A DNA stretch of 64,000 bases from Sapria himalayana (lineage: Eukaryota; Streptophyta; Magnoliopsida; Malpighiales; Rafflesiaceae), in assembly GCA_029783825.1 (NCBI GenBank), contig JAREIK010012311.1, positions 1 to 64,000 of the forward strand. The letters run 5' to 3'. Positions 12,881 through 25,071 of this stretch are shown piece by piece (the first letter of the stretch is position 1; each line of letters starts with the position of its first letter). The notes beneath the pieces are model-generated. The model had not been told where the DNA came from. It made no database searches and saw nothing but the letters and a program-made list of their open reading frames with translations. Both the position numbers and the translations under genes were made by a program.

Positions 12881-15800
12881 ATCTATCTATCTTTCTGTCT
12901 ATATATCTATCTCTTTATGTATCTATCTATCTATCATCAATTATATCTATCTATGTATATGTTTATCTATCTATTTGTCTATTTGTCTATCTATGTGATG
13001 TATATCTATCTATCTATCTCTCTATATATTTTTCTATGTATCTTTATTTCTTTCATTATGTTATTTTTCCATCGATCTTTCTATAAAAATGTATTTTTAT
13101 TTGTCTATCTATCTAACTATCATTTTATCAATCTATCGATCTACTTATCTATTAGTCAATCAATCAAATGATCTATCTATCTATCAGTCAATTAATCAAT
13201 ATATATATATATATATATATCTATTTATTTATCTATCTATCTATCTACAATCTAGCTATCAATCTATATATCAAACTAATTATCAATTTGTCTATCAATA
13301 TATCTATTATTCTGTCTATCAAATTGAATATATATCTAACTATGTATTTTTCTATCTATCAACTAATCAATCTATCTGTCTAATTCTCTATCTATTCGTC
13401 TATCTATATGTCTATCTATCTGCCTATCTATCCGTCTATCTATCCATCTATCTATCCATCTTACTATATGTCTATCTATCCTTTATATATCTATCTATCT
13501 ATATACTTATTTGTCTATCTATATGTATATCGAATTGTCTATCTATATGTCTATCTGTCTATCTATATATCTATCTATCTATATATCTATCTATCTATTT
13601 ATCAATCTATCTAACTATCTGACCTGTCTATAAATATATCTATTTATTTGTGATCTATTAATATAATAATATATCTATCTATCTATCTGTTAGTCTATCT
13701 ATCTATATATCTATCTATCTATATGTTTGTCAATTTATCTATCTATCTATCTATTTTTCTAACTATCTGTCTATTTATTTATTTATTTGTCGATCTATCT
13801 GTATATCTATCTATCTAACTATCATTCTATCTATCTATCTATTAATCTTTCTATCTATTAGTATATATATTTGCTTAGCTATCTATCTATTTTTTTTTCT
13901 TTCTAACATTCAATCTATCTATCTATCTATATATCTTTCAATCTATTTATCAATCTATATATCTTTTTATCTATCTGTCTATATATATATATATAAATCT
14001 TTCTATCTATCTATTTATCTATTTATCTATCTATCTATCTATGTATCTATCTATCATCTATCTATGTCTTTTTATCTATTTATCTTTCTATCTATCTATC
14101 TAATTATCTGCCTATATATATATATACATATCTATATGTCTGTCTATCTACTATGTATCAATCTATTTATCAATCTATTTGTATTTCTATATGTCTATCA
14201 ATATATCTATCTTTTTGTATAACTATTTGTCTATCTATCTATCTATCTATCTATATGTATGTCTATCTATTTAACTATCTATCTATTTATCTTTATATCA
14301 GTCTATCTATATATCTATCTACTTATTTAAATTTGTATATGTATTTATTTATTTATCTATCTTTTTCTGGTATATCTATAATTTGTCTATTTTTCTGTCT
14401 ATTTGTTTGTTTATATCTATCAATCTTTATATATGTCTATCTATATATCTATCTGTCTCTCTATCCACATATATGTCTATATGTCTATCTTTCTATATGT
14501 TTATCTATTTGTCTATCTATAAGTAGGTATATATATCTATCAATTTGACCTATCTATTTATCTTTCTTTCTTTCGGTATATATGTATGTTTATTTATTTG
14601 TTTATCTTTATGTCTATCTGTCTTTTTATCTATATCTCTGCTTATATTTCTGTCTATATAATTATGTTTGTTCATATATATGTCTATTTGTCTGTCAATC
14701 TGTCTATATATTTATCTTTTTATCTCTAGCTTTATCTATATGTCTTTTTATTTGACTCTCTATTTATCTATCGATCTATTTTCTTATTGGTTTGTCTATC
14801 TATATATCTATTTATCTATCTGTCTTTCTATATGTCTATCTATTTATCTAGTTGTCTATCTATTTGTCTATCTATTTTTCCTTCAATCAATCTATCTATC
14901 TATCTATATCTATGTATATCTTTTTGTATATGTCTATGTTTATCTATCTATCTATCTTTCTATCTTTTTGTCTACCTATTTTAATATTTATCTCTTTATC
15001 TATCTAGCTAACTATCTATCTATTTATATATCTATCTATCTATCTTTCATTCAATTAATCTATCTATATATCTATTTGTATGTCTAATAATTTATCTATT
15101 GATCCATGTATTTATCTATCTATCTATCTATCTTACAATTTATCTATAAATCTATTTATCTATTTGTCTATTTATCTATTTGTCTATCTGACTATATATA
15201 TATAAATATTTATATCTCTCTCTGTCTATCTATATATTTATCTATCAATCAATATTTCAAAATGTCTATCAATTAGTTTATCAATATGTCTATTAATCTA
15301 TCTATTAATCTATCTATCTATTTATTTATCTGTCTATATATCTACCTATCTATCTATATGTTTGTTTATCTATCTATCAATCAATCTGTCTTTCTATCTA
15401 TATGTCTATCTATTTGTCTATCTATCAATCTATTTGTCTATCTTTCTATTTATCTATCTGACTATCTCATATATATATTTATCTTTCTCTCTATCTATTT
15501 ATCTATTTATCTATCTGTATATCTTTATATATCTACTTATCTCCTTACCTATATATCTATCTACATATTTATTTATCCATCTTTCTGTGTAATAATTTGT
15601 TTATCTATCTACCTATCTGTCTATATTAATATATATATATGACAATCTACCTACCTATCAATATGTCTATTTATCTATCCATCTATATGTCTGTTTATTA
15701 ATCTACCTGTCTATCTATCTACCAATCTTTCTATCATCCTAACTATAAATTTGTCTATCAATAAATCTATGAATTAATATATCAATCTATCTATAAACCT

Positions 15801-18605
15801 ATGTAAAAATCTATCTATCATCCTCTTTAACAATATGTATATCAATCTATCTATGAATCTATTTACCAATCTATCTAACAATCTATCTATGAATTTGTCT
15901 ATATATATATCTATCTATCTTTCTAATTTTTTTTTGTCAGTCTATCAATCTATATATCTATCTATCTATTTGTTTATCTATCTGTCTATCCATCTATATG
16001 TTTTTATCTCTCTGTGTTTGTCTATCTTTCTATTTGTCTATCTATCTATTTATCTATCTATTTATCTATCTATTTATCTATCTATTTATCTATCTATCTA
16101 TTTATTTATTTGGTTGTCTATGTATCTATCAATCAATCTATCTATCTGTCTATGTATCGGTCTACATACCATTCTACCTATCTGACTATCTATTTGTATG
16201 CTTATCGGTCTATATGTCTATCTGGCTATTTATATGTTTGTCTATCTATCTATCTATCTATATGTCTATCTATCTATCTATTTATCGGTCAATGATCTAT
16301 ATATCTATTTATTTATATATCTATCAGAATATCTACCTATCTGTATTTATATCTATCTGTCTGTCCGTCTGTCCATCTGTCTATCTTTATATCTATTTAT
16401 TTATCTATCTATCTATATGAATATCTGTTTATTTATTTATTTGTTTATATGTTTGTATATCTATTTATCTATCTATTTGTCTATATCTCTATCTATCTAT
16501 GTATCTATCTATCTATCTATCTATTTATCTATCTATATATCTATCTATCTATCTTTCTGTCTATCTATCAATCTTTCTGTCTATCTATCTATATTTCTGT
16601 CTATCTATCTATCTTTCTGTCTATCAATCTATATTTCTGTCTATCTATCTATCTTTCTGTCTATCTATCTATCTATCTATTTATCTTTCTATCTATCTAT
16701 CTATATGTTATTTTATCTATTTATCAATCTATCTATCTATCTATCAATTTTTTGATCTATCTATCTTTCAATCTATCCATCAATTTGTCTACTAATATAT
16801 CTATTAATATGGCTATTAATATGTTTATCAATCAATCACTCAATATATTTTTCTATCTCATTAACAATCTTTCTATCTATCTATCTATCTAAATGTTTTC
16901 TTATCTATCTATATATTTGTCTCTCTATTGTCTATCTATATGTATGTCTATATGTCTAACTATATTTTTATCTATCTATCTATCTGTCTCTTAATCTAGC
17001 TTTCTATCTATCTGTCTATATATTTGCCTTTCTATTATTCCAAGTATCTATTTATATGTTTGTCCATTTGTCTGTATATCTATCTATCTATATGTCTACC
17101 TGTCTATCTATCCATGCGTCAATTTTTATATCTACCTATTTATATAGCTATTTGTCTATCTATCTTTCTATCTGTCTATCTATATGTTTTTCAATATGTT
17201 TGTCTATGTGTCTATCTATATTTCTATTAATCTATCATTCTGTCTATCTATATATTTGTCTATTTATCTGACTATCTATCTGTTTATCTATCTATTTATC
17301 TACATGTCTATCTATCTATTTATTTGGCTATCTATTTATTTATCTTCTCTCTATCAATCTATCTATATATCTGTCTATCTATTTATCTATCAATCTATCA
17401 ATTGATATATCTATCTATTTATCTATATATATATATATATATTTATTTATTTATTTATTTAGTTGTATATTTTTTTGTATATCTATCTATCTATCTATCT
17501 GTCTATCTATCTATATAACTATCTTTCTATCTATCTACCTACTTTTTATTTATCTATCTCTCTCTCTCTATATCAATTTGTATATCTATTTGGTTGTCTA
17601 TCTATTTATTTATTTATCTGTCTATATATAATTCTATATCTATATATTTATCTATATGTCCATCTATCAATCAATCTAATCATCTATATAAAAATATATC
17701 TATCTGTCTAATTATTTATTTGTCTGTTGATATATCTATCTATCTGTATAATATCTACCTATCTATTTGCCTATCTATATGTCTATCTATCTTTCAATTA
17801 AAATGTCTATCTATTCGTTGATCAATTTACCTATCTATTTGTCTATATATATATATATATATCTATCTATCTATTAATCTATCTTTTTCTATGTCTATCT
17901 AAATTTTTATATATTTATCTATTTATCTATCTTTCTATTTATTAATATATCTATCTGTCTATATGACTATCTATCTATCTATCTATTTATCTATTTGTCT
18001 ATATATTTGTATATCTACCTGTCTATATATATATATATATTTATCTATTTGTCTTTCTATGCATCTATCTATTTATTTAATAATCTATCTATGTATCTGT
18101 CTATATATATATATATATATATATGTCTAACTATCTATCTATATATCTATCATTCTATCTATCTATATTACTCACTATATGACTATATATCTATCTATCT
18201 ATCATTCAATTATCTGTCAATCTTTTGGTCTATCTATCTATATATCTATCTTTCTTTCTATATGTCTATTTATCTGTTTAACTATCTATCTATATATTTG
18301 TCTTTCTTTCTATCTATTTGTATATCTGTATATTCGTCTATCTATCTATCTATCTATATATCTTTCTTAATATATGTCTATATGTTTATATATATATATA
18401 TATATATATATCTATCTATCTATCTATCTTTCTATCTGTATGTTTATCTATCTCTCTATCTGTATGTCTATCTATCTATCTAAATATCTGTTTGTTTATC
18501 TATCTATCTAAATATCTGTTTGTCTATCTATCCATCTATTTATGTTTCTATATTTCTATCTATCAATCTATCTATATTTCTATCTATTTGTATATTAATC
18601 TATCG
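10371..18605. repeat. Degenerate TCTA tetranucleotide array, block 2
   Basis: Same unit, orientation and variant spectrum as the first block. It begins abruptly after the decayed transposon end and stops at ATCTATCG just before transposon sequence resumes. TA runs occur near 12855-12876, 13198-13220, 18108-18124 and 18390-18411. A short TAAA run (AAATAAAT) is present near 11590-11615. No gene is supported. Confidence 0.95.
16541..16660. repeat. Six-copy 20-bp repeat inside the TCTA array
   Basis: Six consecutive 20-base units of the form CTATCTATCTATCTTTCTGT differ only at one or two positions (CTTT/ATTT, CTAT/CAAT). The TTCTGT landmark recurs exactly every 20 bases. This is a five-tetramer higher-order unit. 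Confidence 0.93.
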
Positions 18606-19062
18606 ATATGGGCTTTTTCCATCACTAAAATAGAATAACAATGGATTAACAATAAAAATTGTCCCAAGCTAAAGTGCTCATCACAAAATATTAATGAGAA
18701 AAATCCCTAGCAAATATTTTAACGATAGAAATTTCCTAGCTAATTATAAATTTTCCCTTGCTAATTTTAATCGTAATTAAGAAGAGTAATTATTTTTTTT
18801 GATTGAAATTGTATAGAAAATTTTCTAGCTAAATTAGCTGGGAAAATTCTCTAGCAATTTTCATTCCAAATCTATTTTCACAATTTTATTTTTTTACAAA
18901 AAATTGATTCCATATTTTTAAATTTTTATAATAAATTGAATAAAAACATATATTATAAGCCATTGTTTATAATTAACAAAATGAAAAAGTAGTTAATAAA
19001 TTAATTTGATACAATAAATACATAGTTAAAACAAAAACATTACATAGGTATGTAATCATTTT

Positions 19063-19262
19063 AAACTAAATCATCACCCTCATCATTAGCTGATCCATTT
19101 GTGCTAGGCTCTCCATTGTGGATACTCTACTAAAACTTTGTGTGCTATCTATCTTATCATTGCTGCTAATTGTTATTCCATATAGGTCATCTTCTATTGC
19201 ATTGTATTCTTCATTTCTTTCATCTCATCATTCACTTGTTTCATTTCTTACATAGACATCTA
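19063..19262 (-). pseudogene. TNP1-like (Ptta/En/Spm) gene, 3' terminal remnant
   Basis: Read on the minus strand, this stretch encodes a Met/Lys/Glu-rich heptad-like segment, then a fragment containing MEQQLAA and IAHKV. It aligns at nucleotide level with the 3' end of the TNP1-like gene at 48600-48740 (minus, MESQLVA) and with 35956-36100 (plus). Several in-frame stops break it. In this family the C-terminal part is a coiled-coil-like tail after the Transposase_24 domain; the domain itself is not present here. It is a non-functional fragment. Confidence 0.6.
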
Positions 19263-19964
19263 TTCAAAATTAAACAATACGAAGGATGACAACATATTAA
19301 TTTAGCAAAATTTATATTTATGACCATCACTTATATACCATTTACCAATATGCACGATGAATACTGATTCGGAGAATTATCAAGTTTTGCGGCACATATA
19401 TAGCCTTTACCAATCATTGTGTAAAATTTAATCCATAAAACAAATATTGAATTTCCAACATACTATTTTAGAACTTGGAAGCAATAAAATCATTACCTAG
19501 TAGCTATTGGAATCATCAACTTGAAAGAATCCACTAACAAATTGTAGACCACTGCTAGAGCCATATGACACGTTGTGAGAAAGAAGCTTGTATTCCATCT
19601 TCTCCTACATCAGTTTCAAAACTGACCCATACATAATATGGACGAAGAAATCAACATTACTCAGATGAAAATCTTTCAATTTATTGAACTTGCATGATAC
19701 TAGAATTGAATATCATATTTGAAACTCATGATGCATTTTAGTTTTGAATAATAAGGATCAGAAAACACATAAAAAAATCTGATGTACATAAAATATAGAG
19801 CTCATGAATTTTTTTGGCTTCCAGTCAAACAAAGTTTCACATTACTGATTCTATCAATTAGGTATATCTATATGAATTTGCTTGCAAGGCATGTGGATTC
19901 TAAGTTTTGAACCTCAATTCCTTTCGAAGAAGTGATTGACATTAATCTGAAGGATGGCTGATCG

Positions 19965-20246
19965 ATGTCTAAGTTTAGTTACAGAGAAAATAAAAATATC
20001 AAGAACATTTTTAGGCTGCAACAGCATAAGCAGTATGACAGTGTCAAAGCCTTGATATATGGTCATCTCATGAAAATGGTAGATCAGGATCATGATGGCC
20101 TGCACATTAAAGGTTTAGTGATCAATTTCATTCACTATTCATGGCTATCTTTGTTTAGGGTTCCATCGTTCTTGGTTGATTTTAACACCCTAATCATAAA
20201 GGCAACACATATAAGTGGAAGAGGTGTACCTTTTTACATCAGTTGA
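19965..20246 (+). pseudogene. Captured DNA topoisomerase II (type IIA) fragment
   Basis: An open frame of 93 residues is clearly homologous to eukaryotic DNA topoisomerase II around the TOPRIM domain. Residues 21-35 hold HKQYDSV and IYGHLM. Residues 40-45 are DQDHDG, the acidic metal-binding motif, followed by HIKGLVINFIH, then RVPSFLV and IKATH up to residue ~82. Normal TOP2 proteins are well over 1,400 residues, so this is a small internal piece covering the TOPRIM core. Conserved residues are changed (for example Gly-Leu-His where Gly-Ser-His is usual), the frame ends at TGA soon after the homology stops, and no neighbouring exon was recognised. It lies inside a CACTA fragment and opposite in strand to the transposon gene remnant, as expected for gene-fragment capture. 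No function is expected. Confidence 0.88.
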
Positions 20247-20569
20247 GTTTATCACATAATACTTTGGCCAACTGAGGAGGATGTTCATCATGCACAACTT
20301 AATGAAAAAAAGAATTGCATTAGCTGCTAAAAATGCCATTGTATCTACTACTTAATTTCTTCATCAAACAAAAATATAGCAATAGCCCCAAATATTATAA
20401 CCTAAAAATGCAAGAAAACTATGGATGCTTTCCCTCATAAATACAAACTATGATGCATAGGTGCAAGGGGAATTACAATTATCAAGAGGGTTGCGGCACT
20501 GACTGACTAAGAAGGGAGTCAGTAGCAGAATCGGGGTAATGGTAACATTAAATAGTGGTGGCACAAAAT
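20247..20569. other. No recognisable gene
   Basis: This stretch follows the topoisomerase fragment and is less AT-rich than its surroundings near 20460-20560. No conserved continuation of topoisomerase II was found in any frame. Confidence 0.5.
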
Positions 20570-20601
20570 ATAACAGCTAACACTGGGGTGTTAGCTGTTA
20601 T
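20570..20601. repeat. Perfect 14-bp-stem hairpin
   Basis: ATAACAGCTAACAC (20570-20583) and GTGTTAGCTGTTAT (20588-20601) are exact reverse complements separated by TGGG. The arms contain TTAGCTG/CAGCTAA, resembling the GCTAA motif of the surrounding CACTA family. Confidence 0.9.
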
Positions 20602-21008
20602 TTTCTGCCGACTCTATGATGGGCCAAAACAACATATTCAAAGCCTTCTAGTTATGCAAAAGAAAAGTTAACCTAGTAAGGACTCATATTTTAACTAAGA
20701 AAACTAAAAAGAATCAGCATTCTTCATGCTTATTTTTGCCTAGTCATATTCATTATCACCAAAGCCAAAATAACCCCACCAAATGTGATATGCAAACTCC
20801 AACTTAAAAAATATGAAACAAATTACAACATGATTAATGCTACATGCCAGATATGTATAAAGAAGCAACAAAAAAATACCTCTTATTCACTCAATGGCTT
20901 GCATTGCATCAACTGGTAAATTTACTCATCTATCTTTCCTTTTTCACTTGAATGGAATCAATCGGAGCTCATCTTCTTCCACACCTTACTTTTGGCTTTG
21001 ATATGCTG

Positions 21009-21035
21009 TTGTGTTTAAAATATTTTTATAAATGT

Positions 21036-21084
<49 letters not shown>

Positions 21085-21106
21085 GTAACACTTTTATAAA
21101 TATTAT
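21009..21106. repeat. AT-rich imperfect inverted repeat centred on a TA run
   Basis: AATATTTTTATAAATGTTAC (from about 21019) is mirrored on the far side of the TA run by GTAACACTTTTATAAATATT (about 21083-21102). With the TA run as loop and inner stem, this can form a long imperfect hairpin. The downstream 21100-21450 is AT-rich sequence full of TATATAA/TTATATA motifs with no gene. Confidence 0.75.
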
Positions 21107-21499
21107 ATAGTATATATATCAAATTTATATAAACATTATAAATATTATATATTTATTGAAAAATTTATATGTTATATATATGTTTAAAAATAGGTATAAA
21201 CATTTTATATGTTATATAAATGTTATATAAAAAATTATATAAATGGATAGTGTTATGTAAATATTGTATAAATATTCGTAACATTTATCCATATTTATAA
21301 AAATTTATATATAACATTATATTTTATATAAACAAATCAATTTTATATATAATGTTATATGTTTATATATATTAAACCATAGACATTTATATATAATGTC
21401 ATATGATTATATAAATGTATAAAAGTTTATATATAATTTTATCTATTTATAATATATTTGGAGACAATCAAAACAGAACCCATATATTTCAACCACTTT

Positions 21500-21535
21500 A
21501 ATTTGATCTCTCATTCTTCTATGAGAGATCAAATT
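21500..21535. repeat. Perfect 15-bp-stem hairpin
   Basis: AATTTGATCTCTCAT (21500-21514) and ATGAGAGATCAAATT (21521-21535) are exact reverse complements with the 6-base loop TCTTCT. It could be a small palindromic element or terminal-repeat remnant; no function is inferred. Confidence 0.9.
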
Positions 21536-21784
21536 TTATAAAGCATATCTAGTCGTATTACTATTGCCGTATCACAATAATATATAATCCATCAAAAAAT
21601 AAAAATATAATTATCTCAAAAAAAACATCATTAAAACAAAATCATGATATAATATATATCAGTCATATAAATTTTAATTTTCTAAATAATGTGATTCATA
21701 AATTAATGATATGACTTAAAAAATAATCTAAATTAGGCATCAATTTTATGCAAATGCTTTAAAATCAAAATATAATAGCAACTA

Positions 21785-21952
21785 ATAATGGCATGGCGGT
21801 TCGATTGGTAGGGTATTGAATTCACAACTATTTGAAGATTACGAGTTCAATCCGAATTCCTAATTAACTATTAATAACATCATTTGTTTGGTCAAGAATT
21901 CATTCCTCTTGTTGTTTGGGTAGATTGCCTTGGGTCAGATACTACCCAATTA
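21785..21952 (+). mobile_element. tRNA-derived SINE-like sequence
   Basis: GGCGGTTCGATTGGTAGGG near 21794 resembles the 5' part of a tRNA with a Pol III box A (TGGTAGGGTAT). GAGTTCAATCC about 50 bases downstream resembles box B (GGTTCRANNCC), and the spacing fits a tRNA head. About 90 bases of unrelated tail follow, and the element ends directly at a CA microsatellite. It is diverged and could be a decayed tRNA pseudogene instead; the non-tRNA tail favours a SINE. Confidence 0.45.
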
Positions 21953-22017
21953 CACACACACACACACACACACACACATGTCTTTATACACACATATATA
22001 TATATATACATATATAT

Positions 22018-22094
<77 letters not shown>

Positions 22095-22175
22095 TATACA
22101 TACATATATATGTCTATATACACATATATATGTCTATACACACACACACATATACATAAATATATATCTATATAC

Positions 22176-22227
<52 letters not shown>

Positions 22228-22252
22228 ATTTCTATTTCTATGTACTTACAAT

Positions 22253-22296
<44 letters not shown>

Positions 22297-22400
22297 CTAT
22301 AAACATACATAAATATATATCAATATATCTATATACAAATATATATATATATATATATCTATCTATCTATCTATATATCTATATACATACATATAATCTA
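21953..22400. repeat. Compound microsatellite (CA)n(TA)n(TG)n(CA)n(TA)n
   Basis: The order is a CA run (21952-21979), TA-rich, a long TG run (about 22051-22093), further TATA/CACA patches, a TA run (about 22190-22226), CA (about 22252-22275) and TA/TCTA to about 22390. CA and TG runs flanking TA can pair as an inverted repeat. It directly follows the SINE-like sequence. Open frames of Thr/His or Tyr/Ile here are artefacts. Confidence 0.92.
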
Positions 22401-22936
22401 TTTTAATGTCAATTCAATTAAACTAATCACTGTTGATAACTATAATAAAAAATGGCATTTAATCAATCCTTTGAGCTTGGTTTGTGTGAAGATGTATGTG
22501 TACTCAATGCACAAGGTTCTTGGCTAACATAAGGTTAGAGAAAGCTATATAAATATATATCTCAACAAATCATACTATTGATATATCAAAGAGGTCATAT
22601 CTGATTGTCTTGAACTCGAGGCTTATTACTATTGAATGAATAAATGTATCATCACATCAAAACATGATTTATTTTAATTTTAATTTATGCAAAGTAGTCA
22701 ATATTGATGGACTATCATCAAAAATAGCATTGAATCCATCAGTTGAGCTTAAATATAAAGAAGAGTACAATGGTGTGTGTATTTTGAGGAGAGATGTGAA
22801 TGAAAGATACCTGAAGAATGTTCTCCAGCTCCCTAAATACAAAGTTAAGAACTTCATGAGACTTACCATGTGAATAAAATTTGGAATCATCTTCTCTAGA
22901 AAAAGTAGATTGTATTTAAAAAAAAATAATACTACC
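22401..22936. other. Unassigned sequence with a short open frame
   Basis: A plus-strand open frame at 22664-22873 (69 residues, with Lys/Tyr-rich middle YKEEYNG) has a coding-like composition, but I do not recognise it. A diverged ~30-bp direct repeat (AAAATGGCATTTAATC near 22449, AAAATAGCATTGAATC near 22722) suggests a local duplication. It may be captured host DNA or transposon interior. Confidence 0.3.
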
Positions 22937-23279
22937 TAAGAGTAAATTCTCCAGGCTGCTTCCAGCTGGGACATCTCCTCATCAAATACATAAATAGTTT
23001 CCAAAAAATTAACTAACAAACTACTTGCACCTTCAAAGCAAAAAGTAGCAATCAACTTTGGTTAGAAAAATAATTGGTGGGTCTTGTTTGTAATCTTTTG
23101 AGAGTTACTTTGGTAAAGCAAGTTTCATGATCATGGCATTGATCCACTTTGATCTTGATTGAAGAGCCTGCAAGACCTGTTAGTGATTCTGTGACTTTTA
23201 GTTGACTCACAAATGACTTTAAGAGGCCAGTACCAAGCTTCTCTTTCTTCCCATTGCTCGTGATGAACAAAGAACACAT
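22937..23279 (-). pseudogene. Unidentified coding-like fragment(s), possibly captured exons
   Basis: On the minus strand, 22937-23060 reads through a segment with normal amino-acid composition (containing NFLETIYVFDEEMSQLEAAW) that ends at CTTAG/GTAGT, a plausible splice donor. Just upstream on the same strand a 75-residue frame (23052-23279, with GSSIKIKVDQCHDHETCF) is also non-repetitive. I do not recognise either. They lie inside the same CACTA fragment as the topoisomerase II piece, so capture from a host gene is possible, but there is no family evidence. Confidence 0.3.
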
Positions 23280-24769
23280 ACAATGAACAAAAAATCAATT
23301 AACATATACATACATCTATAGCTAGAGAGAGAGAGAGAAAGAAAGAGAGACAAAGAAAGATTATATATGCACATGAAGAAAATATTACATCATTATAGAT
23401 AAAAAATATGACCATGATGATTTAGGTGATAGTTGGAGCACAACATAATCTTTGGGTGTATTTGCATTCATATTCCCCAATTGTATGTACTTCCTCTTAA
23501 TTCAATATGTTTCTTTATATTCATCTATAATTATAGCAAAAAAGAATATTAAGCTTGCGGTGCATATCCCTAGAACATGCAAAAATAAAAAAAATGAAAA
23601 AAGATAATCAAATCAAAATTTTAATATTATGGTGCAAGTTTACAAATAACATGCATAGAATCATGGGTCCAACCGAGATTAAGAATGAAAATAGCTTAAT
23701 TTGTAGAATTTAAATTCCAAATTAGAAACAAAAGTCAATAAAAAATATAATAGTGATCAGCTGAGAAATAAAAGAAAACGCAGAACTGATACCATCAACA
23801 CTAAATCTAATTTTAAGATCCAAATCAAAGAAGATGAGTTTTTAAGAAATGCTCATATTCTTCTAACATAAACTCGAATGTCAAGCCAGATGAACCACAT
23901 GATAATCTTTCGGAAAAGAGAAACAATGATTTATTGGGAATCAGAAACTAGATTATCAGTTAATGATAGATTGTACACCGGCAACCTATATCATAGCGAT
24001 ATACAAGTGAAACAGATACATCACATGAGAATTTGTTGATGAACTTGAGTTACTTTATTTTGAACATGAAAATCTGTTTTCATATATCATGGTGTTATTT
24101 TTCTTAAGTTATAGAAGTAGAAAACGATAAACATACTTTTTTTTCTTAAATTACAGAAGCAAAAAACAATAAGCATTCATTTTGTATTTTAAATCCATAA
24201 AACCCTAAAAAAATAATCATTAGAAGAACAAAGTTTACACTAAGCATATGTTGTTTTACTCATGGTGGATAGTCAAAATCAAATAAGTGATGTGAAAATA
24301 GAAGAAAGAAGAATAGAAATTGGGGAAAAAAGAAAAAAAAATTAAAACCAATTAATCTGTACCAGCCAAACTTCACTGGTGGAAATCAAATCGTGGGAAA
24401 GAAAGAAATATAATTTGTATTATGAAGGAGAAGAGCATTGTTAATCTTACTTGGTAATAAGAATAGGTAAAATTGTGAGTTACATGTGCTCCCATAGTCC
24501 CAATTCGCTTCTCCTCGCTTCCTTTTCACAATGATAAATAAAATAGTTTATGTGCTTGTATGCCTTAGCATTTTTATATTTCACAGAAACTATAAATAAA
24601 AAAATAAATGTAAATATATAGAAAAAAAAAGAAACAAAAATATAAAACAAAACAAAAATTATTAAAAATAAATAATTTAAATAAAAAAAATAAATAGATT
24701 TTTATTTAACTATAAATGATATTATTTTATAAATAAAAAATAATAATATAATATTATAATAAAATATTT
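23280..24769. other. AT-rich sequence without a recognised gene
   Basis: It contains a short GA run (about 23325-23360) and A-rich stretches (24600-24720). I see no supported coding region, RNA or transposon terminus. Confidence 0.5.

Positions 24770-24803
<34 letters not shown>
24770..24803. repeat. CA/TA microsatellite
   Basis: About ten CA units run directly into about six TA units. Confidence 0.92.
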
Positions 24804-24877
24804 ATGGTTATAAAATTTTAAGAATTCAATTTATTTTTTATGAATATAATATGAAATTATTATTATTGCATAAAATT

Positions 24878-25053
24878 TCATATTAATTATTTGATATAAA
24901 ATTATAATTTATAAAATTCCAAAATGTACTTAATGTGAAAAGTTCAATAAAAAAAGTAATATTTATTATTTTAATAAAATCGAATATTATAAGTTAATAG
25001 TAATGATCTTATTCAATTGTTTAATTCATATAAATTATCGTATGGATAGAAAA
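24878..25053. mobile_element. Conserved CACTA 5'-side block, third copy
   Basis: The landmarks TATTTGATAT, AATTTATAAAAT, CTTAATGTGA and AATTGTTTAATTC occur in the same order at about 8935-9130 and 60990-61160. The homology stops where the CACTA terminus of the next element begins at 25054, consistent with that element having inserted into or next to this block. Confidence 0.7.
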
Positions 25054-25071
25054 CACTACAAGAAAAATCTC

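Larger units (their letters stand above)
18606..25053. mobile_element. CACTA element fragment with a 3'-type left end, containing captured DNA
   Basis: The left ~90 bases (from ATATGGG at 18606, through GCTAAAGTGCTC near 18670) match the reverse complement of the 3' end at 36480-36540, but the outermost ~45 bases including the CACTA terminus are missing and TCTA array abuts directly. A TNP1-like 3' remnant follows on the minus strand, as expected for this orientation. The right part (24878-25053) matches the 5'-side block at 60990-61160 and is cut off by the terminus of the next element at 25054. Between them lie a topoisomerase II fragment, a SINE-like sequence and simple repeats. Confidence 0.6.

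Noticed and set aside
20570..20601. Rho-independent terminator
   Set aside because: A GC-containing hairpin followed by a few T residues is seen, but the context is eukaryotic and no adjacent gene would use it.
21884..22406. Open frames rich in Thr/His and Tyr/Ile/Val over the CA/TA/TG repeat
   Set aside because: They are explained entirely by dinucleotide repeats.
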